Below are positions 16,160 through 25,983 of a stretch of DNA of 64,000 nucleotides, one piece after another; within the stretch, counting starts at the first letter, position 1; each line of letters begins with the position of its first letter. The stretch is from Verrucomicrobiaceae bacterium. Its GTDB lineage: Bacteria > Verrucomicrobiota > Verrucomicrobiia > Verrucomicrobiales > Verrucomicrobiaceae. The stretch covers positions 171,562-235,561 of the forward strand of contig JAIXSY010000021.1 of assembly GCA_027484445.1 (NCBI GenBank), written 5' to 3'. Position numbers and translations under genes: made by a program. The notes beneath the pieces were generated by a model. The model did not search any database, had not been told where the DNA came from, and worked only from the letters and a program-made list of their open reading frames with translations.

Positions 16160-16234
16160 GGCGGTGAGTGGGGCGTCTGCGCAGCCTCAGCTAGCGTTTG
16201 CTTCCCAGCTCCAACCGGGCACTATCCCGACGCT

Positions 16235-17494
16235 TTGACCCTCGCCCGCGACAGGTATTTCCAGACAGGACTCGCAGGATCCTTTGTGATCCATGCGCTG
16301 GCCCTGCTGTTGTTTGCAGGCCTCTTTCACACCGAGGCAGGTCGCAGTCTCTTGGGCATCGCAGAGCTCACGCCCCCGGCCAAGCCAGAACCCGAGCCGG
16401 AGAAGGAGGTCACGATGATCTTTCCCGACCAGATCATCACCGTGCCCGTGCCGCCAAAACCAAAGGCCTACATTCGCACCACGCAAAATGAAGCAGCAAC
16501 GGTGAAGCCCGCGAACGCTGCCTTTGAATCCGACCGCAACACGCTTGCCGCCAGTCGCTTACCGCCCAAGGCAGATGCCACGCTGATGATGCCCACGACG
16601 ACGGGTGACTCCCCCACCCGGCAGGAATTGGCGAATCGGGATTATCGTGACGGGCAGATCAAAAACGATGCCGTGGCCGTGATGCCACCGGGCGCCGCTG
16701 CTGCCCCCTCGGCCGCCGTTCCGCCCCAGCCACCTGCTCCTGAGAGGGTCCCGAAGTCGCCTCTGGACCCAATCACCAAGCCGGAACCGACCCCGCCGCC
16801 ACCCGCGCCTGCCGTGCCGGTGGCGCCGCCGGTGCAGGTGGCCAAGCTCACCCCTGCGGACACGTCTCAGCTTACCAAAATGATGGAGGAGATGGACAAA
16901 GAAGCTCCACGCCTGGAGACCGATCGCCTGCCGCTAGAGGTCCGCAAGCCACAACCCCTGACCCCCCAGGACACCCCGCCGCCAGCTGCGCCTGCGGCCC
17001 CGCTGCCCCAGGTGCGTGCGCCTCAGGATGCACCCCCGCCAATGCCAGTGGCCAAGGCCGTGCCTGTGCCGGATGACGTGCAGGCCACGGCGGGCAAGCC
17101 TGAAAAAGACGCCTTCAGCCCCTTCACCCGCATGGGCAAGAACGAGGGAGCCATCAGCCGTGAAGGTGACAACGCGGTGGATGCCGCTGCGACTCCGCGT
17201 GGCATCTACATGCGTCAGGTCACGGGTGCGGTGGAGAAAAAGTGGCACCTCTACGTGCGGCTGGCGCGGGACTCGGTGAATTTCGGCCGCGTGCGGTTCC
17301 GCTTCTTTGTGGATCAGCGGGGCGTGCCGCAGGACCTGAAAATCCTATCCGATGCCCGCGATGCTGACCCGCGCATGAGGGAGCTGACTCTGCGGGCGAT
17401 TTTGGACGCCGACATTCCCCCCATCCCTGCGGAACTGATTCCTGAACTGGAGGGAGGTCGTCTCCCCATCGAATACGAGGCGATCGTTTACTGA
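16235..17494 (+). CDS. TonB-like proline-rich envelope protein
   Basis: A 419-residue protein with the TonB layout: one N-terminal membrane segment (TGLAGSFVIHALALLLFAGLF, with the family's typical buried His), a Pro/Lys/Glu-rich periplasm-spanning stretch (about 45-300), and a C-terminal globular domain (about 310-419) resembling TonB/TolA C-domains (VRFRFFVDQRGVPQDLKILSD). The start is TTG at 16235; no ATG lies upstream of the membrane helix in this frame. No exbB, exbD or TonB-dependent receptor is adjacent, so its partner is unknown. A structurally related vWA protein lies at 58560. Confidence 0.65.
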   Translation: MTLARDRYFQTGLAGSFVIHALALLLFAGLFHTEAGRSLLGIAELTPPAKPEPEPEKEVTMIFPDQIITVPVPPKPKAYIRTTQNEAATVKPANAAFESDRNTLAASRLPPKADATLMMPTTTGDSPTRQELANRDYRDGQIKNDAVAVMPPGAAAAPSAAVPPQPPAPERVPKSPLDPITKPEPTPPPPAPAVPVAPPVQVAKLTPADTSQLTKMMEEMDKEAPRLETDRLPLEVRKPQPLTPQDTPPPAAPAAPLPQVRAPQDAPPPMPVAKAVPVPDDVQATAGKPEKDAFSPFTRMGKNEGAISREGDNAVDAAATPRGIYMRQVTGAVEKKWHLYVRLARDSVNFGRVRFRFFVDQRGVPQDLKILSDARDADPRMRELTLRAILDADIPPIPAELIPELEGGRLPIEYEAIVY

Positions 17495-17527
17495 CCTCAC
17501 CAGCCCTTTTCCCCCTTCGCGACCTTC

Positions 17528-18421
17528 GTGCGTGTTCATACCCTGGATCTTCATTTTCAAGACACCCCTGGCCTCATCGCGGCTTATGTCATCGAGTCCC
17601 ACGAAGGGTTGGTGCTGATCGAGACAGGCCCAGGTTCCACCCTGCCCACTCTGCGCTCAGGATTGCACGCGCTGGGCTTTGCCGAAAAGGACGTCCGCCA
17701 TGTGCTGGTCACCCACATTCACTTGGATCACGCCGGTGCTGCGGGCTGGTGGGCACAGCAGGGCGCTCAGGTGTATTGCCATGCGAATGCTGCCCGGCAT
17801 CTCATGGATCCGGTTAAGCTCATCGCTAGCGCCCGAATGGTTTATCAGGAGCAGATGGATGCCCTGTGGGGGCCGATGCTGCCCGCTCCAGCGGATCGCG
17901 TCACCATTTTGAATGACGGAGATCGTCTTTCACTCGGCGCAGGTATGGAACTCATCGCCTGGGACACGCCCGGTCATGCACGGCATCACTTGGCCTATCT
18001 TCTGGGTGGCAGTGGCTTCACAGGCGATGTGGCCGGCATGCGTCTCCAGGGTAGCGATTACCTGTCCGTGACGACTGCCCCGCCGCAGTTTGAGCCTGGG
18101 CCTTACATGGCTTCGGTCGATCGCCTTGCCGCCGCAGGGCTGGAGCGACTTTACCTGACGCACTTCGGCGAGGTTAGCGACGCCGCGCAGCATCTTGCGC
18201 GCTACCGCGAGCGCATTCGTGACGTTCATGAGTCCGTGCGCGCGGACATGGCGGCTGGGCAAGATGCCGCTGTCGTGCGGGCGAATCATGCAGCGCGTGA
18301 GCACGCCCTGGCCACCTCACTCGGCGTTAGCGCAGCCGATTGGCAGCGACTGGAAATGTCCAACGGCACAGCCATGTGCGCCGATGGCATACGGCTCTGC
18401 ATCGAGAAAGCCCGTTCCTGA
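17528..18421 (+). CDS. MBL-fold metallo-hydrolase
   Basis: A 297-residue metallo-beta-lactamase-fold enzyme. The zinc-binding signature THIHLDHAG (HxHxDH) is intact at about residues 60-68, with further ligands in TPGHARHH and the Asp of FTGDVAG. It resembles glyoxalase II-like or lactonase-like hydrolases rather than antibiotic-degrading enzymes. The start codon is GTG at 17528. The C-terminal helical region (about 220-297) is longer than in a minimal MBL fold. The substrate is unknown. It is followed within 30 bp by a PQQ-like propeller gene. Confidence 0.82.
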   Translation: MRVHTLDLHFQDTPGLIAAYVIESHEGLVLIETGPGSTLPTLRSGLHALGFAEKDVRHVLVTHIHLDHAGAAGWWAQQGAQVYCHANAARHLMDPVKLIASARMVYQEQMDALWGPMLPAPADRVTILNDGDRLSLGAGMELIAWDTPGHARHHLAYLLGGSGFTGDVAGMRLQGSDYLSVTTAPPQFEPGPYMASVDRLAAAGLERLYLTHFGEVSDAAQHLARYRERIRDVHESVRADMAAGQDAAVVRANHAAREHALATSLGVSAADWQRLEMSNGTAMCADGIRLCIEKARS

Positions 18422-18449
18422 AGCGATGGCAAACGTAGCCCTGCCACTC

Positions 18450-19682
18450 ATGCGCACGCTTTTGATCCCCATCCTGCTCGTCCTGACCGCTGCGGTAGCG
18501 AGTCTTTCGGCCGCAGATTGGCCGCAGTTTCTCGGGCCGACTCGCAATGGCATCGCTGCGGCAGACGAGCCTGCTTTGCCTGAGACTTTGCCGTCGGATC
18601 TGAAACCAATTTGGGAAAAGTCAGCAGGGTCAGGCTTCGCAGGCCCTGTCGTGAGTGGTGGCAAGGTCATCCTCTTCCACCGGGAAGGCAGCGACATGAC
18701 CACGGAGGCGCTGGAGGCGGCAACGGGGCGTGTGCTCTGGCGCAGCACTTACGTCACCGATTACGTGGATAGCTTCGGCTTTGACAATGGCCCACGCGCG
18801 GTCCCTGCCGTGGCCGAGGGCCGGGTTTTTACCTTTGGGCCTGAGGGGCGTGTCACAGCGCTGGATTTGGGGAGTGGTCGTGAGCTTTGGAGCTATGACA
18901 CTGCGGCTGCGCTCACCTCGCCCCAGGGTTACTTTGGCCATGCTCCATCTCCTCTGGTGCTCGGGGGGCGTGTCATCATCGCATCAGGCGGCAGTCAGGA
19001 TGGCAAAGCCGCAGGTCTCGTGGCGCTCGACGCCAGCACGGGCAAGGTCGCCTGGATGTCGGTGGACGATGAGGCGGGTTATGCCTCGCCTGTGATCGCA
19101 GGAGAAACGCAGATCTTGGCCTGGATGCGTAACCAACTTTGGCTAGTGAATGCTGCGGATGGCTCCATCGCGGCGAATGCACGGCTGCGCTCCAGCATGG
19201 ATGCCAGCGTGAATGCTGCCACGCCGATCGCTTGTGGTCAGGATCGCTGGCTGCTCTCTGCAGGGTATGGCGTTGGTGCGCATGTGTTCATTCGTAAACC
19301 TACGGCTTTGGAAACAGGCTGGAGCCGCGACCGCCTGCTGGATTGCCACTACGCCACGCCTGTGTTCCTGGCAGGTCACGTGTTCGGCTTTCACGGCAGG
19401 CAAGAGACAGGCATGAACCTGCGCTGCATCAGCGCGGAGGGAGAGCTCGCCTGGGAATCGTCGGAGCGTCTGCCTGGCGGCACCTTGCTCGCCGTGGGAA
19501 ACAAACTGCTCCTGCTCACCGAAGATGGCGAACTGCGTGTGCTGCGTGCAGACCCAGGCCGCTACGATCTGCTGGCCAGTTGGCAAATCTTGCGCGCAGG
19601 GCATCGCAGCCATGCTGCCTTTGCCGATGGCCTCTTTTTCGCGCGTGATAGCGAGCGCCTTGTGGCCTGCCGCTTGCGGTGA
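18450..19682 (+). CDS. Secreted PQQ-like beta-propeller protein
   Basis: A 410-residue exported protein. ATG 18450 is preferred because it begins the signal peptide (RTLLIPILLVLTAAVASLSA); ATG 18426 in the same frame is an alternative. The mature protein begins DWPQFLGPTRNG, the hallmark of verrucomicrobial and planctomycete PQQ-like propeller proteins. Blades repeat the pattern ALDLGSGRELWSY and ALDASTGKVAW. Catalytic residues of true PQQ dehydrogenases are not seen, so it may be a binding or scaffold protein. Close spacing with the MBL gene upstream and a sulfatase downstream suggests one transcription unit. Confidence 0.78.
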   Translation: MRTLLIPILLVLTAAVASLSAADWPQFLGPTRNGIAAADEPALPETLPSDLKPIWEKSAGSGFAGPVVSGGKVILFHREGSDMTTEALEAATGRVLWRSTYVTDYVDSFGFDNGPRAVPAVAEGRVFTFGPEGRVTALDLGSGRELWSYDTAAALTSPQGYFGHAPSPLVLGGRVIIASGGSQDGKAAGLVALDASTGKVAWMSVDDEAGYASPVIAGETQILAWMRNQLWLVNAADGSIAANARLRSSMDASVNAATPIACGQDRWLLSAGYGVGAHVFIRKPTALETGWSRDRLLDCHYATPVFLAGHVFGFHGRQETGMNLRCISAEGELAWESSERLPGGTLLAVGNKLLLLTEDGELRVLRADPGRYDLLASWQILRAGHRSHAAFADGLFFARDSERLVACRLR

Positions 19683-19736
19683 GATTCAGCAGAAGCTGTT
19701 GAAGGATTGGCTCTGGGGATGTCGTTCCGCCTGACC

Positions 19737-21125
19737 ATGCGTTTCCTCGTCCTGCTCTCGTCTCTTTTGTTCCTGCATTCGTCGTTTTCGGCACCGACGA
19801 ACTTTGTGCTCTTCCTCGCGGATGACCTGGGCTATGGCGACCTCGGCTGTTTTGGCCATCCGATCATTCAGTCACCTCATCTGGATGCCTTTGCCAAACA
19901 AGGTGTCCGGCTCACTCAGTGCTACTCTGGCAGCGCCGTGTGCAGTCCCTCGCGCTCCGCTTTGCTGACAGGTCGCACGCCGCACCGAAATGGCGTTTAC
20001 ACCTGGATCGCAGAGGGGTCGGAGGTCCATCTGAGCCGCAGCGAGGTGACACTGCCCTCCTTGCTGAAAAAGGCGGGCTACAGCACCTGCCACAGCGGGA
20101 AATGGCACCTCAATGGTTTTTTCAACAAGCCCACTCAACCGCAACCTGGAGACCACGGCTACGACTGGTGGCTGGCCACGCAAAACAACGCTGCGCCCAC
20201 CCACGAAAATCCAGACAACTTCGCCCGCAATGGCCAGCCTGTCGGCCCCATGCAGGGCTACTCTGCACCTCTGGTCGTGACCGAGGCCATCAACTGGCTC
20301 AAGGAAAAGCGGGATGCATCGAAGCCTTTCTTTCTCGCCGTGTGGACGCATGAGCCGCATTACCCGATCAAATCGGATCCGAAGTTCAAAGCGCTCTACC
20401 CCAACCTTACCGATGACATTCAGCGAGAACATCACGCGAATGTGACGCAGATGGATCATGCCTTCGGGATGCTCATGAAAGCGCTTGAGGAGCAAAAGCT
20501 AGCGGACAGCACCTTCGTCTTTTTTACTTCTGACAACGGCCCGGAGGGCGATGGGATCAAGTCGGCGGGCCGTGGCTCCAGCGGTGGTCTTCGCGGTCGC
20601 AAACGCGATCTGCATGAGGGCGGCATCCGCGTGCCTGGTCTGGCCCGCTGGCCCGGCCAAATCAAAGCCGGCACCACGAGTGATGTGCCGGTGATCGGCA
20701 GTGATGTGTTTTCCACGATGCTCAACATCGCAGGCGTCGAGCTGCCGAAGGATCGTACGCTTGATGGCGTGAACGCCCTAGGCGCTTTGGATGGCAGCGC
20801 CACGAAGCTCGAACGTCCACAACCGCTCTTTTGGCGGCTGCACATGGCTCCCAATGCCAAAATCGCCATGCGGGTCGATGAATGGAAGATCCTCGCGAAT
20901 GCCGAGCTCACGGAGTTTGAACTCTACGATCTCAACAATGATCCGAAAGAGAGCACTGACCTGAAGGATAAAGAAACCCAGCGCTTTGAGGAGATGAAAG
21001 CTCGGCTCATCGCTCACAATGCGCAGGTGGATGCCGAAGGTCCCGACTGGTGGAGGCGCCTCAGCCCTAGCGGTGGCACAGACCCTAAAAAAGCGGCAGG
21101 GAAGAAGAAAAAGAAGGCGGAGTGA
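19737..21125 (+). CDS. Secreted type I sulfatase
   Basis: Hydrolyses sulfate esters, probably on polysaccharides, in the periplasm. It has 462 residues. ATG 19737 is chosen to start the signal peptide (RFLVLLSSLLFLHSSFS). The metal-binding LADDLGYGDLGCFG and the active-site CSPSR, whose Cys is converted to formylglycine, are present, as are HSGKWH and TSDNGPEG. The C-terminus is a lysine-rich tail (KKAAGKKKKKAE). It belongs to the arylsulfatase A-like S1 family. The maturase needed for formylglycine formation is not encoded in the window. Confidence 0.88.
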   Translation: MRFLVLLSSLLFLHSSFSAPTNFVLFLADDLGYGDLGCFGHPIIQSPHLDAFAKQGVRLTQCYSGSAVCSPSRSALLTGRTPHRNGVYTWIAEGSEVHLSRSEVTLPSLLKKAGYSTCHSGKWHLNGFFNKPTQPQPGDHGYDWWLATQNNAAPTHENPDNFARNGQPVGPMQGYSAPLVVTEAINWLKEKRDASKPFFLAVWTHEPHYPIKSDPKFKALYPNLTDDIQREHHANVTQMDHAFGMLMKALEEQKLADSTFVFFTSDNGPEGDGIKSAGRGSSGGLRGRKRDLHEGGIRVPGLARWPGQIKAGTTSDVPVIGSDVFSTMLNIAGVELPKDRTLDGVNALGALDGSATKLERPQPLFWRLHMAPNAKIAMRVDEWKILANAELTEFELYDLNNDPKESTDLKDKETQRFEEMKARLIAHNAQVDAEGPDWWRRLSPSGGTDPKKAAGKKKKKAE

Positions 21126-21219
21126 GTAACGCTGATCCGTGACGTGCTTTTGGTGTGGCTAACTCATGTCACGGGCTTGTTTGTATCTCCGCCTCGCTCT
21201 GGGTTCGTAAGGTGAAGAC

Positions 21220-21885
21220 ATGCCAGAACTTCCTGCTGATCCTTCCCGCGACTTTGTCATTTTGCTGCATGGACTGGGGCGTTCGGTGCATAGCCTTTGG
21301 CCATTCGGTTGGTCCTTGCGATCTCGTGGCTGGCGTGTGCGTGCGGTGGGATATCCCTCGCACCATGTCACGATTGCCGAGGCCGCTGACCTTCACTTGA
21401 GGCCAGTCTTGGAGTCATTGGATCTGCCCGAGGGCGGCAGGGTCCATTTTGTCACGCATTCACTGGGTGGGCTGATTTTCCGGAGCTGGGCAGCTTCTCG
21501 ACCTCAGGCCTTTCCTTTGGGGCGCTCGGTGCTGCTCGTGCCACCGAACCAAGGCAGCGAGATCATTGACCTGCTGCGCCCCTTGCGCTGGCCACGCTGG
21601 TTGCTCGGTCCTGTGGTCGATGAGCTGGGCACGCGGGCTGAGGACACAGCTCAGCGTTTGGGGCCCGTTCCGCCTGGAACCGGTGTCTTGATGGGCAATC
21701 GGGTCATCTTTCCTCTCTTCGCGCATGTTCTCGGGTCAGAAAACGATGGCCTCGTGACGGTGCAGGGAGGTCGAGCGGAAGGTCTGGCGGATTTCACGGT
21801 CCTGCCCGTGGATCACTTCACCGTGCTTTTTCACCCACGTGTCTGGAGGGCAGCGCACCGGTTTCTCAGCGAAGGTCGTTTTTAG
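21220..21885 (+). CDS. Alpha/beta hydrolase, lipase-like
   Basis: A 221-residue cytoplasmic alpha/beta hydrolase. The oxyanion-hole strand FVILLHGLGRS and the nucleophile elbow THSLGG (Ser) are clear. The acid and base are likely the Asp of GSENDGLV and the His of PVDHFTVLF near the C-terminus. This resembles triacylglycerol-lipase-like or PGAP1-like esterases. It has no signal peptide. It starts 94 bp after the sulfatase stop; the short gap contains no terminator that I could see. Confidence 0.8.
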   Translation: MPELPADPSRDFVILLHGLGRSVHSLWPFGWSLRSRGWRVRAVGYPSHHVTIAEAADLHLRPVLESLDLPEGGRVHFVTHSLGGLIFRSWAASRPQAFPLGRSVLLVPPNQGSEIIDLLRPLRWPRWLLGPVVDELGTRAEDTAQRLGPVPPGTGVLMGNRVIFPLFAHVLGSENDGLVTVQGGRAEGLADFTVLPVDHFTVLFHPRVWRAAHRFLSEGRF

Positions 21886-21981
21886 CTCTAGCACCCTGAT
21901 CTGGCATTCCTGGCTGCTTTTCAGGAAAAGCTGGCACAGTTCATGGCAGGCCTGCTATTTACCGCAGAGCTTCTGCCTCGA

Positions 21982-24801
21982 ATGTCTGAACCTGCCCTCG
22001 ATTCTTCATCTCCTCCATCTCCCGCGCCTGATCCTGGACCGGAGCTAGAGTTTCCGTCGTTGGAGGAGTTGGCTGCGCTGCTGCCTCAGTATGAAATGCA
22101 CGGCATTGTGGGCATCGGAGGCATGGGGGCGGTCTATCGGGCACGTCAGGTTTCGCTCGATCGCTGGGTCGCCATCAAGGTGCTGCCCGCCAGCTCTGCG
22201 CAGCGACCGGAGGACGTGCAGCGTTTCATCAAGGAAGCACGCTCCATGGCGCGACTCGTGCATCCGCACATCGTGGCAGTCTTTGACTTCGGTCAAACGA
22301 GCGCGGGTCATCTGTTCCTCGTCATGGAGTTTGTCGATGGTACCGATTTGCATCAGCTGACTCGTCGTGGAGAAATCTCACCTGAGCGCGCGCGCCGCAT
22401 CGTCAGTGAGCTCTGCGAGGCCTTGCAATTCGCCCATGATCGCGGTGTCGCGCATCGTGACATCAAGCCAGCTAACATCCTCATCACGCAAGATTTGCAC
22501 GTGAAGGTGGCTGACTTTGGTCTCGCCCGTGAGGCCAGTGCCCAGACCGTGGCGGATGAGATTGAATACGGCACACCTGATTACACCGCCCCGGAGCGAC
22601 TGATCATCGGGGCCAGTGTGGATCACCGAGCCGATATCTATTCCTTGGGCGTCGTCATGCACGAGATGTTGACAGGGCAGACGCCCACAGCCGCCGGTGC
22701 CCAGATCCAGCAAGGCCTACCCGAGAACTTCGCGGCGATCATTGCCAAATGCCTGCAACCGGAGCCTGAGGCGCGTTTTCAAAAAGCTGCCGAAGTTCGT
22801 GCAGCGCTCTATGCTGCACCTGCATCGACGTTGTCGATGCTTCTGCCAGCGGCAGGTGCCAGTGATCGACCTGCCGCCACGGCGGACTTTGCCCCCCAGC
22901 CAGCGGTCAGTCACCCACAGGTCCATGCCCCGCAGATTCATCAGGAATCGCCTGAACTTTACACGAACTATCGACCATCCCTGCTTGCCAAGTTTCTGCG
23001 TCAGCTGTCGCCCATCGGCTGGGGCTTTGCCTGTGTTTTGCTGGTTCTGGGCTTCGCCGGACTCCTGCTGAAGGATCGACTTCGCTTCCAAGATCCCCAG
23101 CCCAAGGCCGCGCCAGTGGGGCCTAAGCCAGCAGTCGCCGACATCAGCCCCGAGACGCCGCAGGTGACTCCTGTGCCTAAGCCCGCCCCGCCCAAGCCTC
23201 CCACTCCCGCCCCCCCTGCTGCCCCTGCCGTCGCACCCAAGGTCGCGCCGCCTGCGCCGCGCCCGCTTTTGACCGAACGGTTGAAAGTCCCCGATGGGAA
23301 GCCTTTCGACCCCATCCCGCTGGATGGGCCAGTCGGTGAGGTTGCTCGCTTCTCCGGCCATCAAGGGGCTGTCTATGCCGTGAAATTGATCCAAGGCGGC
23401 AGGCGTGTGCTTTCGGTCAGCCAAGACCAGACGCTGCGGATGTGGGACACCGCGAGCCAGAAGCAGTCTGGCTCGATCCATCCAGAGATCGGAGACATCA
23501 TGCGTCTGCAAGTCACGCCAGATGAAAAGCAGGCGCTCCTCTACAGCAACGCTTCGGACAAAGTCGCTCTGGTCGATCTCACTCGTGGCAAGCGCCTCCA
23601 TCAAGTGGCCTTTCCCAACAATCGCCTCTTTACGGCGGTTTACCTGCCCGCGCATGAACTGGTGTTGGCGGGAGCTTCGCCCGAAAAAGACACGGATGAC
23701 TGGTTCCAGACGCTGTTTGTTTGGAAAGTCGGTCAGGAGAATGGATTCCAACCTCTGGAGACCTTCAAAAATCGTCTCTATGCCATGACATTGATGCCTG
23801 ACGCCATGAGTGTGCTGCTGACCAGCTCAGAGCGCATTCCTGGAGAAAAGCGGCAGTTCCGGCCTGCCCTGGCACGGCTGGAGGTGAGCACGATGACTTT
23901 CCAAGATTTGCCGGTGAAGCAGCTCGGCTACCTGACGCGCTTCATGGGACATCCTGGCTCAGCGATGACGTTTGTTTCCAGCAGTTCTCCAAAGCTGCTA
24001 AGACTGCCTGAACTCGATGTCCTGGCCACCTTGCCCCAACTGATCCGTGGCCAACCCACGCCACAGGCTGGCCTGCCTGTGGATGGCGGACGGCTGCTGC
24101 TGACGAGCTGGACGGATGCCACCCTGCGCCTCTACGAAAGTGCCACTGCCGAGGAACTTTGGCGTCAGGAAACCTCATGCATCATCACCGACATGACACT
24201 GGGTGAAGGCGAGCGCTGGGCTGTGTTTTCGGGTCGTCGCAAGGATCCTCGTCTGGCCCAGCCTAGCGACAATGACTTGGTTCTATGGCGCTTGCCTCTG
24301 TGGTCCGGTTTTTTGGGCAAAGAAGCCCTGCTGGCCCGTCTGCGTGATCAGATGCAGCACCTGGAGCAGCACGATCCAGAGCTTGCCGCGCTTTTGAAAC
24401 AGCTTCGTGAACAGAACTCGCCCACCTCAGCTCAAGCCATGGAGCAGCAGCGGCAAACTCTGGATGCTCAGTATGTTTCTGCCTTGAAGCGTGACCTGCC
24501 CTTCGCGGCTCCGCGAGAGCAGTTGTCCTATCGTGCGGAGATCGATCGAGTCTTGAAGCATGAGGCCTTGCCAGAAGTGGATGAGACGCTGATTCCGCCG
24601 CTTCGGAAGCTGCGCAGCATTTACGCGCAGCAGTTGACCAAACTGGAGCAGCAGCAGCGCGAGGCGATCCTCGCGAATCAAAAGGCCGCCGAAGAAGCGC
24701 TGCGTCCCCTCCAGGCCAATCGTGAAAAACTGGGGGATCCGTTGGGCGCTCTGCGTGTCAAGACGGCCTTGGAACAGTGGCAATCCCAGAACAACCCTTG
24801 A
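21982..24801 (+). CDS. Transmembrane serine/threonine protein kinase with beta-propeller sensor
   Basis: A 939-residue kinase of the PknB/Hanks type. ATG 21982 is chosen over 21943 because it precedes a typical disordered N-terminus. The kinase domain spans about 38-300 and has the glycine loop GIGGMGAVY, Lys66 in VAIKVLP, the catalytic HRDIKPAN (Asp160), DFG (178-180) and GTPDYTAPE. A membrane helix lies at about 346-362, followed by a Pro/Ala-rich linker. A WD40-like propeller (about 450-760; for example RMWDTASQ) and a C-terminal coiled-coil region (about 770-939) complete it. The extracytoplasmic propeller is presumably the sensor. Such fusions are abundant in Planctomycetes and Verrucomicrobia. 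Confidence 0.87.
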   Translation: MSEPALDSSSPPSPAPDPGPELEFPSLEELAALLPQYEMHGIVGIGGMGAVYRARQVSLDRWVAIKVLPASSAQRPEDVQRFIKEARSMARLVHPHIVAVFDFGQTSAGHLFLVMEFVDGTDLHQLTRRGEISPERARRIVSELCEALQFAHDRGVAHRDIKPANILITQDLHVKVADFGLAREASAQTVADEIEYGTPDYTAPERLIIGASVDHRADIYSLGVVMHEMLTGQTPTAAGAQIQQGLPENFAAIIAKCLQPEPEARFQKAAEVRAALYAAPASTLSMLLPAAGASDRPAATADFAPQPAVSHPQVHAPQIHQESPELYTNYRPSLLAKFLRQLSPIGWGFACVLLVLGFAGLLLKDRLRFQDPQPKAAPVGPKPAVADISPETPQVTPVPKPAPPKPPTPAPPAAPAVAPKVAPPAPRPLLTERLKVPDGKPFDPIPLDGPVGEVARFSGHQGAVYAVKLIQGGRRVLSVSQDQTLRMWDTASQKQSGSIHPEIGDIMRLQVTPDEKQALLYSNASDKVALVDLTRGKRLHQVAFPNNRLFTAVYLPAHELVLAGASPEKDTDDWFQTLFVWKVGQENGFQPLETFKNRLYAMTLMPDAMSVLLTSSERIPGEKRQFRPALARLEVSTMTFQDLPVKQLGYLTRFMGHPGSAMTFVSSSSPKLLRLPELDVLATLPQLIRGQPTPQAGLPVDGGRLLLTSWTDATLRLYESATAEELWRQETSCIITDMTLGEGERWAVFSGRRKDPRLAQPSDNDLVLWRLPLWSGFLGKEALLARLRDQMQHLEQHDPELAALLKQLREQNSPTSAQAMEQQRQTLDAQYVSALKRDLPFAAPREQLSYRAEIDRVLKHEALPEVDETLIPPLRKLRSIYAQQLTKLEQQQREAILANQKAAEEALRPLQANREKLGDPLGALRVKTALEQWQSQNNP

Positions 24802-24913
24802 ACCTTCCCCACGCGGCTCCGCTTTTTTGTCCGGTTTTGTTGCCTGGGGTGGAAATGCCTGGACGACCATCGTCGTCTTAGTTCAGCATCCACGATCCCA
24901 ACCCACGACCCCC

Positions 24914-25921
24914 ATGCTACGCCGTTTCTTGCTCTCCACCCTTCTCACCGCGCCTCTTGCTCCTGTTTGGGCAGAGGATCTTTTCGTCACTTATGAGCCT
25001 TCGGGACAGGCCCAGGGCAAACACATCGTGCTTCTTGCCGGTGACGAAGAATACCGCAGTGAGGAAGCCATGCCCCAGCTCGGAAAGATCCTAAGTCAGC
25101 GCCATGGCTTCAAATGCACCGTGCTTTTTTCCGCTGAGGCAGATGGCACCATCAACCCCGATAAAGGTGATAGCCTGACCAACCCCGCGGCGCTGGATAG
25201 TGCCGATGCGATTGTCATGTTGATCCGTTTCCGCCGGTGGAATGAAGAGGCACTGGCCAAGTTCGAAGCCGCCGTGAATCGGGGTGTGCCCATCATCGCC
25301 ATGCGCACGAGCACTCATGCCTTTTCGGGTATCCCGAAGGAGAGCAAGTATGCGGCTTGGAACTGGAACAACGCAGGTGGCTGGGGACGCCAAGTTCTCG
25401 GCGAGACCTGGGTCAGCCACTGGGGCAAGCACAAGTTTGAGGCCACCCGCGCGGTGGTTGAATCGGCAAACGCCAGCGATGCACTGCTGCGAGGGGTCGC
25501 AGATGTCTTTGGCACCACCGACGTTTATGAGGCTGCACCTCCTGCGGATGCCAAGATTCTGCTGCGCGGCCAGGTCTTGTCAGGCATGACGCCAGACTCC
25601 CCCCCTGCCATGACCAAAAAGAAAACGGTGGCCAAAGTCGAGCAAGCTCTCAATGAGCCGATGATGCCCGTCGCTTGGACACGCCTGGTGAAAAACCAAG
25701 CAGGTGGTGAAAACAAAGTGCTCTGCACCACCATGGGTTCAGCCACCGACTTGACCAATGAAGGCCTGCGTCGCCTCATCGTGAATGCTGTGTATTGGGG
25801 TCTAGGTTTGGATGTGCCAGCCCTGGCTGACGTCGCTCTAGTGGGGGAATACCAGCCCAGTGCTTACGGCTTCAAAGGTTATCAAAAAAACATCAAGGTC
25901 AGCAGCCATGCACTGCGCTGA
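24914..25921 (+). CDS. Secreted ThuA-domain protein
   Basis: A 335-residue exported protein of the trehalose-utilisation ThuA-like family (glutamine-amidotransferase-like fold). ATG 24914 is chosen because it starts the signal peptide (LRRFLLSTLLTAPLAPVWA). The domain begins KHIVLLAGDEEYRSEEAMP and continues with ADAIVMLIRFRRW and HAFSG. The catalytic Cys of amidotransferases is not evident, as in other ThuA-like proteins. These are frequent near glycoside-catabolism genes in Verrucomicrobia. It ends at a strong terminator, so it is the last gene of the rightward unit. Confidence 0.82.
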   Translation: MLRRFLLSTLLTAPLAPVWAEDLFVTYEPSGQAQGKHIVLLAGDEEYRSEEAMPQLGKILSQRHGFKCTVLFSAEADGTINPDKGDSLTNPAALDSADAIVMLIRFRRWNEEALAKFEAAVNRGVPIIAMRTSTHAFSGIPKESKYAAWNWNNAGGWGRQVLGETWVSHWGKHKFEATRAVVESANASDALLRGVADVFGTTDVYEAAPPADAKILLRGQVLSGMTPDSPPAMTKKKTVAKVEQALNEPMMPVAWTRLVKNQAGGENKVLCTTMGSATDLTNEGLRRLIVNAVYWGLGLDVPALADVALVGEYQPSAYGFKGYQKNIKVSSHALR

Positions 25922-25952
25922 TTCTTGATTGCTTTTGATCTTCATTCGCTTC

Positions 25953-25983
25953 AGGCGGCAGATGAAACTCTGCCGCCTTTTTA
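25953..25983 (+). terminator. Rho-independent terminator after the ThuA gene
   Basis: Perfect 10-bp stem AGGCGGCAGA (25953-25962) / TCTGCCGCCT (25969-25978), loop TGAAAC, then TTTT. It lies 32 bp after the ThuA stop and abuts the stop codon of the convergent peptidase gene. Confidence 0.85.

Noticed and set aside
22717..23751. A 344-codon minus-strand ORF opposite the kinase gene
   Set aside because: It is antisense to the linker and propeller parts of the kinase and has no recognisable domain.
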